DNA of 64,000 nt from Xylocopa sonorina (Eukaryota; Arthropoda; Insecta; Hymenoptera; Apidae): NCBI RefSeq assembly GCF_050948175.1, contig NW_027490252.1:620001-684000 (forward strand), read 5' to 3'. This document shows positions 1 through 13,525 of the stretch, in pieces (positions within the stretch are counted from its first letter, which is position 1; the number at the start of each line of letters is the position of its first letter). Made by a program: the position numbers and the translations under genes. The notes below the pieces were generated by a model. It was not told the origin of the DNA and ran no database searches. It was given only the letters and a program-made list of their open reading frames with translations.

Positions 1-174
1 AAGTGTCGCATTTACATTCCTTTGAAGTGAATACGAGATATGCATGACACTTCGCCATGAATATTATATCTTATCATGAAACATAGGAATGAGGTGCTAT
101 ATCGCGTTTTGAAAAGCATTAGAACTCTATTGCTAATATGCATAGACATCTGCAAACTCTATTTCCTAGCATTA

Positions 175-351
175 CACTTACATTCCACTTACATTCCACT
201 GAAGTGAATACGAGGTATACATAACACTCCACAATGAATATTATATCTTATCACGAAACATAGAAATGAAATGCGGCATCTCGTTTTAAGACGCATTAGA
301 ACTCTATTGCTGCGATACGTAGACATCTGCAAAGGCTATTTCCTAGCATGG
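175..351 (+). repeat. 177-bp length-variant monomer with internal 11-bp duplication (copy 1)
   Basis: This monomer is 3 bp longer than the standard. Its 5' end is rebuilt as two consecutive copies of ACTTACATTCC in place of the usual GGAAGTGTCGC start. It always follows an F-type monomer, which carries TAATATGCAT where others have TACGATACGT, and ends in GCAAACTCTATTTCC. Further marks are TATCACGAAACATAG and GCGGCATCTCG. It occurs seven times in the window and accounts for nearly all the positive drift in monomer phase. Confidence 0.9.
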
Positions 352-2961
352 AAGGGTCGCATTTACATTCTTTTGAAGTGAGTACGAGGTATACATAACA
401 CTCCATAATGAATATTATATCTTATCATGAAACATAGAAGTGAGATGCGATATCGCGTTCTAAGAAGCATTAGAACTCTATTGCTACGATACGTAGACAT
501 CTGCAAACGCTATTTCCTAGCATGGAAGTGTCGCATTTACATTCTTTTGATGTGAATAAGAGATATACATGACACTTCGCAATGACTATTATATCTTATC
601 ATGAAACATAGGAGTGAGATTCGATATCGCGCTCTAAGAAGCATTAGAACTCTATTGCTACGATACGTAGACATCTGCACACGCTATTTCCTAGCATGGA
701 AGTGTCTTATTTACGTTCTTTTGAAGTGAATACGAGGTATACATGACACTTCGCAATGAATATTATATATTATCATGAAACATAGGAATGAGGTGCTATA
801 TCGCGTTTTGAGAAGCATTAGAGCTCTATTGCTACGATACGTAGACATCTGCAAACTCTATTTCCTAGCATGGAAGTGTCGCATTTACATTCATTTGAAG
901 TGAATACGAGGTATACATGACGCTTCGCAATGAATATTATATCTTATCATGAAACATAGAAGTGAGATGCGATATCGCGCTCTAAGAAGCATTAGAACTC
1001 TATTGCTACGATACGTAGACATCTGCACACGCTATTTCCTAGCATGGAAGTGTCTTATTTACGTTCATTTGAAGTGAATACGAGGTATACATGACACCTC
1101 GCAATGAATATTATATCTTATCATGAAACATAGAAGTGAGATGCGATATCGCGCTCTAAGAAGCATTAGAACTCTATTGCTACGATACGTAGACATCTGC
1201 ACACGCTATTTCCTAGCATGGAAGTGTCTTATTTACGTTCTTTTGAAGTGAATACGAGGTATACATGACACTTCGCAATGAATATTATATCTTATCATGA
1301 AACATAGGAATGAGGTGCTATATCGCGTTTTGAGAAGCATTAGAGCTCTATTGCTACGATACGTAGACATCTGCAAACGCTATTTCCTAGCATGGAAGTG
1401 TCGCATTTACATTCATTTGAAGTGAATACGAGGTATACATGACGCTTCGCAATGAATATTATACCTTATCATGAAACATAGAAGAGAGATGCGATATCGC
1501 GTTTTAGGAAGCATTGGAACTCTATTGCTGCGATACGTAGACATCTGCAAACGCTATTTCCTAGCATGGAAGTGTCGCATTTACATTCTTTTGATGTGAA
1601 TACAAGATATACATGACACTTTGCAATGAATATTATATCTTATCATGAAACATAGGAATGAAGTGCTATATCGCGTTTTGAGAAGCATTAGAACTCTATT
1701 GCTACGATACGTAGACATCTGCAAACGCTATTTCCTAGCATGGAAGTGTCGCATTTACATTCATTTGAAGTGAATACGAGGTATACATGACACTTCGAAA
1801 TGAATATTATACCTTATCATGAAACATAGAAGAGTGATGCGATATCGCGTTTTAGGAAGCATTGGATCTCTATTGCTGCGATACGTAGACATCTGCAAAC
1901 GCTATTTCCTAGCAAGGAAGTGTCGCATTTACATTCTTTTGAAGTGAATACGAGGTATACATGGCACTTCGCAATGGATATTATATCTTATCATGAATCA
2001 TAGGAATGAGGTGCTATATCGCGTTTTGAGAAGCATTAGAGCTCTATTGCTACGATACGTAGACATCTGCAAACTCTATTTCCTAGCATGGAAGTGTCGC
2101 ATTTACATTCATTTGAAGTGAATACGAGGTGTACATGACGCTTCGCAATGAATATTATACCTTATCATGAAACATAGAAGAGAGATGCGATATCGCGTCT
2201 TAGGAAGCATTGGAACTCTATTGCTGCGATACGTAGACATCTGCAAACGCCCTTTCCTAGCATGGAAGTGTCGCATTTACATTCTTTTGATGTGAATACG
2301 AGATATACATGACACTTCGCAATGAATATTATATCTTATCATGAAACATAGCAGTGAGATGCGATATCGCGTTTTAAGAAGCATTAGAACTCTATTGCTA
2401 CGATACGCAGTCATCTGCAAACGCTATTTCCTAGCATGGAAGTGTCGCATTTACATTCATTTGAAGTGAATACGAGGTATACATGACACTTCGAAATGAA
2501 TATTATACCTTATCATGAAACATAGAAGAGTGATGCGATATCGCGTTTTAGGAAGCATTGGATCTCTATTGCTGCGATACGTAGACATCTGCAAACGCTA
2601 TTTCCTAGCAAGGAAGTGTCGCATTTACATTCTTTTGAAGTGAATACGAGGTATACATGGCACTTCGCAATGGATATTATACCTTATCATGAAACATAGA
2701 AGAGAGGTGCGATATCGCGTTATAGGAAGCATTAAAACTCTATTGCTGCGATACGTAGACATCTGCAAACGCTATTTCCTAGCATGGAAGTGTCGCATTT
2801 ACATTCCTTTGAAGTGAATACGAGATATGCATGACACTTCGCACTGAATATTATATCATATCATGAAACATAGGAATGAGGTGCTATATCGCGTTTTGAA
2901 AAGCATTAGAACTCTATTGCTAATATGCATAGACATCTGCAAACTCTATTTCCTAGCATTA

Positions 2962-3138
2962 CACTTACATTCCACTTACATTCCACTGAAGTGAATACGA
3001 GGTATACATAACACTCCACAATGAATATTATATCTTATCATGAAACATAGAAGTGAGATGCGATATCGCGTTCTAAGAAGCATTAGAACTCTATTGCTAC
3101 GATACGTAGACACCTGCAAACGCTATTTCCTAGCATGG
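2962..3138 (+). repeat. 177-bp variant monomer (copy 2)
   Basis: It has the same duplicated ACTTACATTCC start, preceded by an F-type monomer at 2788-2961. Unlike copy 1, its middle reads TATCATGAAACATAGAAGTG, so it is a recombinant: a 177-type 5' end joined to a common-type 3' part. It lies in the first unit of the 2091-bp repeat. Confidence 0.88.
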
Positions 3139-5052
3139 AAGTGTCTTATTTACGTTCATTTGAAGTGAATACGAGGTATACATGACACTTCGCAATGAAT
3201 ATTACATCTTATCATGAAACATAGAAGTGAGATGCGATATCGCGCTCTAAGAAGCATTAGAACTCTATTGCTACGATACGTAGACATCTGCACACGCTAT
3301 TTCCTAGCATGGAAGTGTCTTATTTACGTTCATTTGAAGTGAATACGAGGTATACATGACACCTCACAATGAATATTATATCTTATCATGAAACATAGAA
3401 GTGTGATGCGATACTGCGCTCTAAGAAGCATTAGAACTCTATTGCTACGATACGTAGACATCTGCACACGCTATTTCCTACCATGGAAGTGTCTTATTTA
3501 CGTTCTTTTGAAGTGAATACGAGGTATACATGACACTTCGCAATGAATATTATATCTTATCATGAAACATAGGAATGAGGTGCTATATCGCGTTTTGAGA
3601 AGCATTAGAGCTCTATTGCTACGATACGTAGACATCTGCAAACGCTATTTCCTAGCATGGAAGTGTCGCATTTACATTCATTTGAAGTGAATACGAGGTA
3701 TACATGACGCTTCGCAATGAATATTATATCTTATCATGAAACATAGAAGTGAGATGCGATATCGCGCTCTAAGAAGCATTAGAACTCTATTGCTACGATA
3801 CGTAGACATCTGCACACGCTATTTCCTAGCATGGAAGTGTCTTATTTACGTTCATTTGAAGTGAATACGAGGTATACATGACACCTCGCAATGAATATTA
3901 TATCTTATCATGAAACATAGAAGTGAGATGCGATATCGCGCTCTAAGAAGTATTAGAACTCTATTGCTACGATACGTAGACATCTGCACACGCTATTTCC
4001 TAGCATGGAAGTGTCTTATTTACGTTCTTTTGAAGTGAATACGAGGTATACATGACACTTCGCAATGAATATTATATCTTATCATGAAACATAGGAATGA
4101 GGTGCTATATCGCGTTTTGAGAAGCATTAGAGCTCTATTGCTACGATACGTAGACATCTGCAAACGCTATTTCCTAGCATGGAAGTGTCGCATTTACATT
4201 CATTTGAAGTGAATACGAGGTGTACATGACGCTTCGCAATGAATATTATACCTTATCATGAAACATAGAAGAGAGATGCGATATCGCGTCTTAGGAAGCA
4301 TTGGAACTCTATTGCTGCGATACGTAGACATCTGCAAACGCCCTTTCCTAGCATGGAAGTGTCGCATTTACATTCTTTTGATGTGAATACGAGATATACA
4401 TGACACTTCGCAATGAATATTATATCTTATCATGAAACATAGCAGTGAGATGCGATATCGCGTTTTAAGAAGCATTAGAACTCTATTGCTACGATACGCA
4501 GTCATCTGCAAACGCTATTTCCTAGCATGGAAGTGTCGCATTTACATTCATTTGAAGTGAATACGAGGTATACATGACACTTCGAAATGAATATTATACC
4601 TTATCATGAAACATAGAAGAGTGATGCGATATCGCGTTTTAGGAAGCATTGGATCTCTATTGCTGCGATACGTAGACATCTGCAAACGCTATTTCCTAGC
4701 AAGGAAGTGTCGCATTTACATTCTTTTGAAGTGAATACGAGGTATACATGGCACTTCGCAATGGATATTATACCTTATCATGAAACATAGAAGAGAGGTG
4801 CGATATCGCGTTATAGGAAGCATTAAAACTCTATTGCTGCGATACGTAGACATCTGCAAACGCTATTTCCTAGCATGGAAGTGTCGCATTTACATTCCTT
4901 TGAAGTGAATACGAGATATGCATGACACTTCGCACTGAATATTATATCATATCATGAAACATAGGAATGAGGTGCTATATCGCGTTTTGAAAAGCATTAG
5001 AACTCTATTGCTAATATGCATAGACATCTGCAAACTCTATTTCCTAGCATTA

Positions 5053-5229
5053 CACTTACATTCCACTTACATTCCACTGAAGTGAATACGAGGTATACAT
5101 AACACTCCACAATGAATATTATATCTTATCATGAAACATAGAAGTGAGATGCGATATCGCGTTCTAAGAAGCATTAGAACTCTATTGCTACGATACGTAG
5201 ACACCTGCAAACGCTATTTCCTAGCATGG
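5053..5229 (+). repeat. 177-bp variant monomer (copy 3)
   Basis: It sits exactly 2091 bp after copy 2 and carries the same recombinant middle and the same downstream GACACCTGCAAACGC. It is the counterpart of copy 2 in the second unit of the 2091-bp tandem repeat. Confidence 0.88.
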
Positions 5230-7169
5230 AAGTGTCTTATTTACGTTCATTTGAAGTGAATACGAGGTATACATGACACTTCGCAATGAATATTACATCT
5301 CATCATGAAACATAGAAGTGAGATGCGATATCGCGCTCTAAGAAGCATTAGAACTCTATTGCTACGATACGTAGACATCTGCACACGCTATTTCCTAGCA
5401 TGGAAGTGTCTTATTTACGTTCATTTGAAGTGAATACGAGGTATACATGACACCTCACAATGAATATTATATCTTATCATGAAACATAGAAGTGTGATGC
5501 GATACTGCGCTCTAAGAAGCATTAGAACTCTATTGCTACGATACGTAGACATCTGCACACGCTATTTCCTACCATGGAAGTGTCTTATTTACGTTCTTTT
5601 GAAGTGAATACGAGGTATACATGACACTTCGCAATGAATATTATATCTTATCATGAAACATAGGAATGAGGTGCTATATCGCGTTTTGAGAAGCATTAGA
5701 GCTCTATTGCTACGATACGTAGACATCTGCAAACGCTATTTCCTAGCATGGAAGTGTCGCATTTACATTCATTTGAAGTGAATACGAGGTATACATGACG
5801 CTTCGCAATGAATATTATATCTTATCATGAAACATAGAAGTGAGATGCGATATCGCGCTCTAAGAAGCATTAGAACTCTATTGCTACGATACGTAGACAT
5901 CTGCACACGCTATTTCCTAGCATGGAAGTGTCTTATTTACGTTCATTTGAAGTGAATACGAGGTATACATGACACCTCGCAATGAATATTATATCTTATC
6001 ATGAAACATAGAAGTGAGATGCGATATCGCGCTCTAAGAAGTATTAGAACTCTATTGCTACGATACGTAGACATCTGCACACGCTATTTCCTAGCATGGA
6101 AGTGTCTTATTTACGTTCTTTTGAAGTGAATACGAGGTATACATGACACTTCGCAATGAATATTATATCTTATCATGAAACATAGGAATGAGGTGCTATA
6201 TCGCGTTTTGAGAAGCATTAGAGCTCTATTGCTACGATACGTAGACATCTGCAAACGCTATTTCCTAGCATGGAAGTGTCGCATTTACATTCATTTGAAG
6301 TGAATACGAGGTATACATGACGCTTCGCAATGAATATTATACCTTATCATGAAACATAGAAGAGAGATGCGATATCGCGTTTTAGGAAGCATTGGAACTC
6401 TATTGCTGCGATACGTAGACATCTGCAAACGCTATTTCCTAGCATGGAAGTGTCGCATTTACATTCTTTTGATGTGAATACGAGATATACATGACACTTC
6501 GCAATGACAATTTTATCTTATCATGAAACATAGCAGTGAGATGCGATATCGCGTTTTAAGAAGCATTAGAACTCTATTGCTACGATACGCAGACATCTGC
6601 AAACGCTATTTCCTAGCATGGAGGTGTCGTATTTACATTCTTTTGATGTGAATACGAGATATACATGACACTTCGCAATGAATATTATATCTTATCATGA
6701 AACATAGGAATGAAGTGCTATATCGCGTTTTGAGAAGCATTAGAACTCTATTGCTACGATACGTAGACATCTGCAAACGCTATTTCCTAGGATGGAAGGG
6801 TCGCATTTACATTCATTTGAAGTGAATACGAGGTATACATGACACTCCACAATGAATATTATATCTTATCACGGAACATAGAAATGAAATGAGGCATCTC
6901 GTTTTAAGAAGCATTAGAACTCTATTGCTACGATACGTAGACATCTGCAAACGCTATTTCCTAGCATGGAAGTGTCGCATTTACATTCTTTTGATGTGAA
7001 TAAGAGATATACATGACACTTCGCAATGAATATTATATCTTATCATGAAACATAGGAATGAAGTGCTATATCGCGTTTTGAGAAGCATTAGAACTCTATT
7101 GCTACGATACGTAGACATCTGCAAACGCTATTTCCTAGCATGGAAGTGTCTTATTTACGTTCATTTGAA

Positions 7170-8562
7170 GTGAATAAGAGGTATACATGACACTTCGCAA
7201 TGACTATTATATCTTATCATGAAACATAGAAGTGAGATTCGATATCGCGCTCTAAGAAGCATTAGAACTCTATTGCTACGATACGTAGACATCTGCACAC
7301 GCTATTTCCTAGCATGGAAGTGTCTTATTTACGTTCTTTTGAAGTGAATACGAGGTATACATGACACTTCGCAATGAATATTATATCTTATCATGAAACA
7401 TAGGAATGAGGTGCTATATCGCGTTTTGAGAAGCATTAGAGCTCTATTGCTACGATACGTAGACATCTGCAAACTCTATTTCCTAGCATGGAAGTGTCGC
7501 ATTTACATTCATTTGAAGTGAATACGAGGTATACATGACACTTCGCAATGAATATTATATCTTATCATGAAACATAGGAATGAGGTGCTATATCGCGTTT
7601 TGAGAAGCATTAGAGCCATATTGCTACGATACGTAGACATCTGCAAACGCTATTTCCTAGCATGGAAGTGTCGCATTTACGTTCTTTTGAAGTGAATACG
7701 AGGTATACATGACACTTCGCAATGAATATTACATCTTATCATGAAACATAGAAGTGAGATGCGATATCGCGTTCTAAGAAGCACTAGAACTCTATTGCTA
7801 CGATACGTAGACATCTGCAAACGCTATTTCCTAGGATGGAAGGGTCGCATTTACATTCTTTTGAAGTGAATACGAGGTATACATGACACTTCGCAATGAC
7901 TATTATATCTTATCATGAAACATAGAAGTGAGATTCGATATCGCGCTCTAAGAAGCATTAGAACTCTATTGCTACGATACGTAGACATCTGCACACGCTA
8001 TTTCCTAGCATGGAAGTGTCTTATTTACGTTCTTTTGAAGTGAATACGAGGTATACATGACACTTCGCAATGAATATTATATCTTATCATGAAACATAGG
8101 AATGAGGTGCTATATCGCGTTTTGAGAAGCATTAGAGCTCTATTGCTACGATACGTAGACATCTGCAAACTCTATTTCCTAGCATGGAAGTGTCGCAATT
8201 ACATTCATTTGAAGTGAATACGAGGTATACATGACGCTTCGCAATGAATATTATATCTTATCATGAAACATAGGAATGAGGTGCTATATCGCGTTTTGAG
8301 AAGCATTAGAGCTCTATTGCTACGATACGTAGACATCTGCAAACGCTATTTCCTAGCATGGAAGTGTCGCATTTACGTTCTTTTGAAGTGAATACGAGGT
8401 ATACATGACACTTCGCAATGAATATTACATCTTATCATGAAACATAGAAGTGAGATGCGATATCGCGTTCTAAGAAGCACTAGAACTCTATTGCTACGAT
8501 ACGTAGACATCTGCAAACGCTATTTCCTAGGATGGAAGGGTCGCATTTACATTCTTTTGAAG
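7170..8562 (+). repeat. 696-bp tandem duplication (4 monomers)
   Basis: Unit 1 is about 7170-7866 and unit 2 about 7867-8562. Monomer starts with the same subtype order are 7318 and 8014, and the rare CAATGACTATTATATC recurs 696 bp apart. The units differ at several bases, for example AGAGCCATATTG in unit 1 against AGAGCTCTATTG in unit 2, and CGCATTTACATTC against CGCAATTACATTC. The related region at 25.6-26.6 kb has only one copy of this block, so the duplication is local to this copy. Confidence 0.78.
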
Positions 8563-8708
8563 TGAGTACGAGGTATACATAACACTCCATAATGAATATT
8601 ATATCTTATCATGAAACATAGAAGTGAGATGCGATTTGGCATTTTAACAATCATTAGAACTCTATTGTTTCGACACGTAGTCATCTGGAAACGCTATTTC
8701 CTAGCAAG
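8562..8708 (+). repeat. D-type monomer 3' half (first of about a dozen)
   Basis: Here GCGATTTGGCATTTTAAC replaces the usual GCGATATCGCG, and TTGTTTCGACACGTAGTC replaces TTGCTACGATACGTAGAC, followed by CATCTGGAAACGC and AGCAAGGAAG. These changes destroy both the GCGATATCGC palindrome and the CTACG/CGTAG inverted repeat in the same monomers. Similar or sister forms (GATATGGC or GATGTGGC) recur near 10.55, 11.42, 11.77, 12.81, 17.33, 18.56, 26.38, 27.60, 29.17, 31.95, 36.65, 39.61, 48.32 and 59.97 kb. Confidence 0.75.
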
Positions 8709-8734
8709 GAAGTGTCGCATTTACATCCTTTTGA

Positions 8735-10126
8735 AGTGAATACGAGGTATACATGACACTTCGCAATGAATATTATATCTGATCATGAAACATAGAAGTG
8801 AGATGCGATATCGCGTTCTAAGAAGCACTAGAACTCTATTGCTACGATACGTAGACATCTGCAAACGCTATTTCCTAGGATGGAAGGGTCGCATTTACAT
8901 TCTTTTGAAGTGAGTACGAGGTATACATAACACTCCATAATGAATATTATATCTTCTCATGAAACATAGCAGTGAGATGCGATATCGCGTTTTAAGAAGC
9001 ATTAGATCTCTATTGCTGCGATACGTAGACATCTGCAAACGCTATTTCCTAGCATGGAAGTGTCGAATTTACATTCTTTTGAAGTGAATACGAGGTATAC
9101 ATGACACTTCGCAATGAGTATTATATCTTATCATGAAACATAGGAATGAGGCGCTATATCGCGTTTTGAGAAGCATTAGAACTCTATTGCTACGATACGT
9201 AGACATCTGCAAACGCTATTTCCTAGCATGGAAGTGTCGCATTTACATTCTTTTGAAGTGAATACGAGGTATACATGACACTTCGCAATGAATATTATAT
9301 CTTATCATGAAACATAGGAATGAGGTGCTATATCGCGTTTTGAGAAGCATTAGAGCTCTATTGCTACGATACGTAGACATCTGCAAACGCTATTTCCTAG
9401 CATGGAAGTGTCGCATTTACGTTCTTTTGAAGTGAATACGAGGTATACATGACACTTCGCAATGAATATTATATCTGATCATGAAACATAGAAGTGAGAT
9501 GCGATATCGCGTTCTAAGAAGCACTAGAACTCTATTGCTACGATACGTAGACATCTGCAAACGCTATTTCCTAGGATGGAAGGGTCGCATTTACATTCTT
9601 TTGAAGTGAGTACGAGGTATACATAACACTCCATAATGAATATTATATCTTCTCATGAAACATAGCAGTGAGATGCGATATCGCGTTTTAAGAAGCATTA
9701 GATCTCTATTGCTGCGATACGTAGACATCTGCAAACGCTATTTCCTAGCATGGAAGTGTCGAATTTACATTCTTTTGAAGTGAATACGAGGTATACATGA
9801 CACTTCGCAATGAGTATTATATCTTATCATGAAACATAGGAATGAGGCGCTATATCGCGTTTTGAGAAGCATTAGAACTCTATTGCTACGATACGTAGAC
9901 ATCTGCAAACGCTATTTCCTAGCATGGAAGTGTCGCATTTACATTCTTTTGAAGTGAATACGAGGTATACATGACACTTCGCAATGAATATTATATCTTA
10001 TCATGAAACATAGGAATGAGGTGCTATATCGCGTTTTGAGAAGCATTAGAGCTCTATTGCTACGATACGTAGACATCTGCAAACGCTATTTCCTAGCATG
10101 GAAGTGTCGCATTTACGTTCTTTTGA
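8735..10126 (+). repeat. 696-bp tandem duplication (4 monomers) with partial third copy
   Basis: The unusual TGTCGAATTTACATTC start lies at 9058 and 9754, exactly 696 bp apart, and the flanking subtypes repeat in the same order. A partial third copy continues to about 10395, where AGAGCTCT replaces AGATCTCT. The corresponding place in the second large copy (start at 26807) has the marker once only, so this amplification also happened after the large duplication or was lost there. Confidence 0.8.
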
Positions 10127-10623
10127 AGTGAATACGAGGTATACATGACACTTCGCAATGAATATTATATCTTATCATGAAACATAGAAGTGAGATGCGA
10201 TATCGCGTTCTAAGAAGCACTAGAACTCTATTGCTACGATACGTAGACATCTGCAAACGCTATTTCCTAGGATGGAAGGGTCGCATTTACATTCTTTTGA
10301 AGTGAGTACGAGGTATACATAACACTCCATAATGAATATTATATCTTCTCATGAAACATAGCAGTGAGATGCGATATCGCGTTTTAAGAAGCATTAGAGC
10401 TCTATTGCTACGACACGTAGACATCTGCAAACGCTATTTCCTATCATGGAAGTGTCGCATTTCAATTCGTTTGAAGTGAATACGATATATACATGACACT
10501 TCGCAATGAATATTATATCTTATCATGAAACATAGAAGTGAGATGCGATATGGCATTTTAAGAATCGTTAGAACTCCATTGTTTCGACACGTAGTCATCT
10601 GGAAACGCTATTTCCTAGCAAGG

Positions 10624-10797
10624 AAGTATCGCATTTACATCCTTTTGAAGTGAATACGAGGTATACATGACACTTCGCAATGAATATTATATCTGATCAT
10701 GAAACATAGAAATGAGATGCGACATCTCGTTTTAAGAAGCATTAGAACTCTGTTGCTACGATACGCAGACATCTGCAAACGCTATTTAGTAGCATCG
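10624..10797 (+). repeat. H-type monomer (first of nine)
   Basis: It is marked by GCGACATCTCG in place of GCGATATCGCG, CTCTGTTGC, ATACGCAGAC and the unusual end CTATTTAGTAGCATCG. The other eight are at 18629-18802, 27677-27850, 37250-37423, 40908-41081, 49610-49783, 50652-50824 (one base short), 51346-51519 and 53259-53432. Each is preceded by a monomer with the GGCATTTTAAGAATCGTTAG signature and followed by one with TTCGAAAGGAATATTATACC, so the three travel as a trimer. The copies at 37250 and 40908 share CATCTGG in place of CATCTCG. Confidence 0.82.
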
Positions 10798-11437
10798 AAG
10801 TGTCGCATTTACATTCATTTGAAGTGAATACGAAGTATACATGACACTTCGAAAGGAATATTATACCTTATCATGAAACATAGAAGAGTGATGCGATATC
10901 GCGTTTTAGGATGCATTGGATCTCTATTGCTGCGATACGTAGACATCTGCAAACGCTATTTCCTAGCATGGAAGTGTCGCATTTACATTCTTTTGAAGTG
11001 AATACGAGGTATACATGACACTTCGCAATGAATATTATATCTTATCATGAAACATAGGAATGAGGTGCTATATCGCGTTTTGAGAAGCATTAGAACTCTA
11101 TTGCTACGATACGTAGACATCTGCAAACGCTATTTCCTAGCATAGAAGTGTCGCGTTTACATTCTTTTGAAGTGAATACGAGGTATAAATGACACTTCGC
11201 AATGAATATTGTACCTTATCGTGAAACATAGAAGAGAGATGCGATATCGCGTTTTAGGAAGCATTGGAACTCTATTCCTGCGATACGTAGACATCTGCAA
11301 ACGCTATTTCCTAGCATGGAAGTATCTTATTTACGTTCTTTTGAAGTGAATACGAGGTATACATGACACTTCGCAATGAACATTATATCTTATCATGAAA
11401 CATAGAAGTGAGATGCGATGTGGCATTTTAAGAATCA

Positions 11438-13525
11438 TTAGAACTCTATTGTTTCGACACGTAGTCATCTGGAAACGCTATTTCCTAGCAAGGAAGTGTC
11501 GCATTTACATCCTTTTGAAGTGAATACGAGGTATACATGACACTTCGCAATGAATATTATATCTTATCATGAAACATAGAAGTGAGATGCGATATCGCGT
11601 TCTAAGAAGCACTAGAACACTATTGCTACGATACGTAGACATCTGCAAACGCTATTTCCTAGGATGGAAGGTTCGCATTTACATTCTTTTGAAGTGAGTA
11701 CGAGGTATACATAACACTCCATAATGAATATTATATCTTATCATGAAACATAGAAGTGAGATGCGATTTGGCATTTTAACAATCATTAGAAATCTATTGT
11801 TTCGACACGTAGTCATCTGGAAACGCTATTTCCTAGCAAGGAAGTGTCGCATTTACATCCTTTTGAAGTGAATACGAGATATACATGACACTTCGCAATG
11901 AATATTATATCTTATCATGAAACATAGGAATGAAGTGCTATATCGCGTTTTGAGAAGCATTAGAACTCTATTGCTACGATACGTAGACATCTGCAAACGC
12001 TATTTCCTAGCATGGAAGTGTCTTATTTACGTTCATTTGAAGTGAGTACGAGGTATACATGACACTTCGCAATGAATATTATATCTTATCATGAAACATA
12101 GAAGTGAGATGCGATATCGCGCTCTAAGAAGCATTAGAACTCTATTGCTACGATACGTAGACATCTGCACACGCTATTTCCTAGCATGGAAGTGTCTTAT
12201 TTACGTTCTTTTGAAGTGAATACGAGGTATACATGACACTTCGCAATGAATATTGTATCTTATCATGAAACATAGGAATGAGGTGCTATATCGCGTTTTG
12301 AGAAGCATTAGAGCTCTATTGCTACGATACGTAGACATCTGCAAACTCTATTTCCTACCATGGAAGTGTCGCATTTACATTCATTTGAAGTGAATACGAG
12401 GTATACATGACGCTTCGCAATGAATATTATACCTTATCATGAAACATAGAAGAGAGATGCGATATCGCGTTTTAGGAAGCATTAGAACTCTATTGTTTCG
12501 ACACGTAGTCATCTGGAAACGCTATTTCCTAGCAAGGAAGTGTCGCATTTACATCCTTTTGAAGTGAATACGAGGTATACATGACACTTCGCAATGAATA
12601 TTATATCTTATCATGAAACATAGAAGTGAGATGCGATATCGCGTTCTAAGAAGCACTAGAACACTATTGCTACGATACGTAGACATCTGCAAACGCTATT
12701 TCCTAGGATGGAAGGGTCGCATTTACATTCTTTTGAAGTGAGTACGAGGTATACATAACACTCCATAATGAATATTATATCTTATCATGAAACATAGAAG
12801 TGAGATGCGATTTGGCATTTTAACAATCATTAGAAATCTATTGTTTCGACACGTAGTCATCTGGAAACGCTATTTCCTAGCAAGGAAGTGTCGCATTTAC
12901 ATCCTCTTGAAGTGAATACGAGATATACATGACACTTCGCAATGAATATTATATCTTATCATGAAACATAGGAATGAAGTGCTATATCGCGTTTTGAGAA
13001 GCATTAGAACTCTATTGCTACGATACGTAGACATCTGCAAACGCTATTTCCTAGCATGGAAGTGTCTTATTTACGTTCATTTGAAGTGAGTACGAGGTAT
13101 ACATGACACTTCGCAATGAATATTATATCTTATCATGAAACATAGAAGTGAGATGCGATATCGCGCTCTAAGAAGCATTAGAACTCTATTGCTACGATAC
13201 GTAGACATCTGCACACGCTATTTCCTAGCATGGAAGTGTCTTATTTACGTTCTTTTGAAGTGAATACGAGGTATACATGACACTTCGCAATGAATATTGT
13301 ATTTTATCATGAAACATAGGAATGAGGTGCTATATCGCGTTTTGAGAAGCATTAGAGCTCTATTGCTACGATACGTAGACATCTGCAAACTCTATTTCCT
13401 ACCATGGAAGTGTCGCATTTACATTCGTTTGAAGTGAATACGAGGTATACATGACGCTTCGCAATGAATATTATACCTTATCATGAAACATAGAAGAGAG
13501 ATGCGATATCGCGTTTTAGGAAGCA
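11438..13525 (+). repeat. 1044-bp tandem duplication (6 monomers)
   Basis: Unit 1 is about 11438-12481 and unit 2 about 12482-13525. The rare ACTAGAACACTATTGC recurs at 11611 and 12655 (1044 bp). The junction is visible as a chimeric monomer around 12470-12485: a B-type 5' part (GAAGAGAGATGCG, TTTTAGGAAGC) runs into a D-type 3' part (ATTGTTTCGACACG). That is the product expected from unequal crossing-over inside the shared GAACTCTATTG. Confidence 0.85.

Larger units (their letters stand above)
2076..6257 (+). repeat. 2091-bp higher-order repeat (12 monomers), two tandem units
   Basis: Unit 1 is about 2076-4166 and unit 2 about 4167-6257. Rare variants recur at exactly 2091 bp: the CCCTTTCCTAG end at 2250 and 4341, the 177-bp monomer at 2962 and 5053, and ATACTGCGCT at 3411 and 5502. 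The period is 12 x 174 + 3 because each unit holds one 177-bp monomer. I see very few base differences between units; one is ACATCTTATC against ACATCTCATC in the monomers after the 177-bp copies. Similarity weakens after about 6.25 kb and ends by about 6.63 kb. Boundaries are good to roughly one monomer. Confidence 0.88.

Noticed and set aside
175..210. Transposon junction or target-site duplication at the doubled ACTTACATTCC
   Set aside because: The two 11-mers are directly adjacent with nothing between them and the monomer continues normally, so this is a small tandem duplication, not an insertion footprint.
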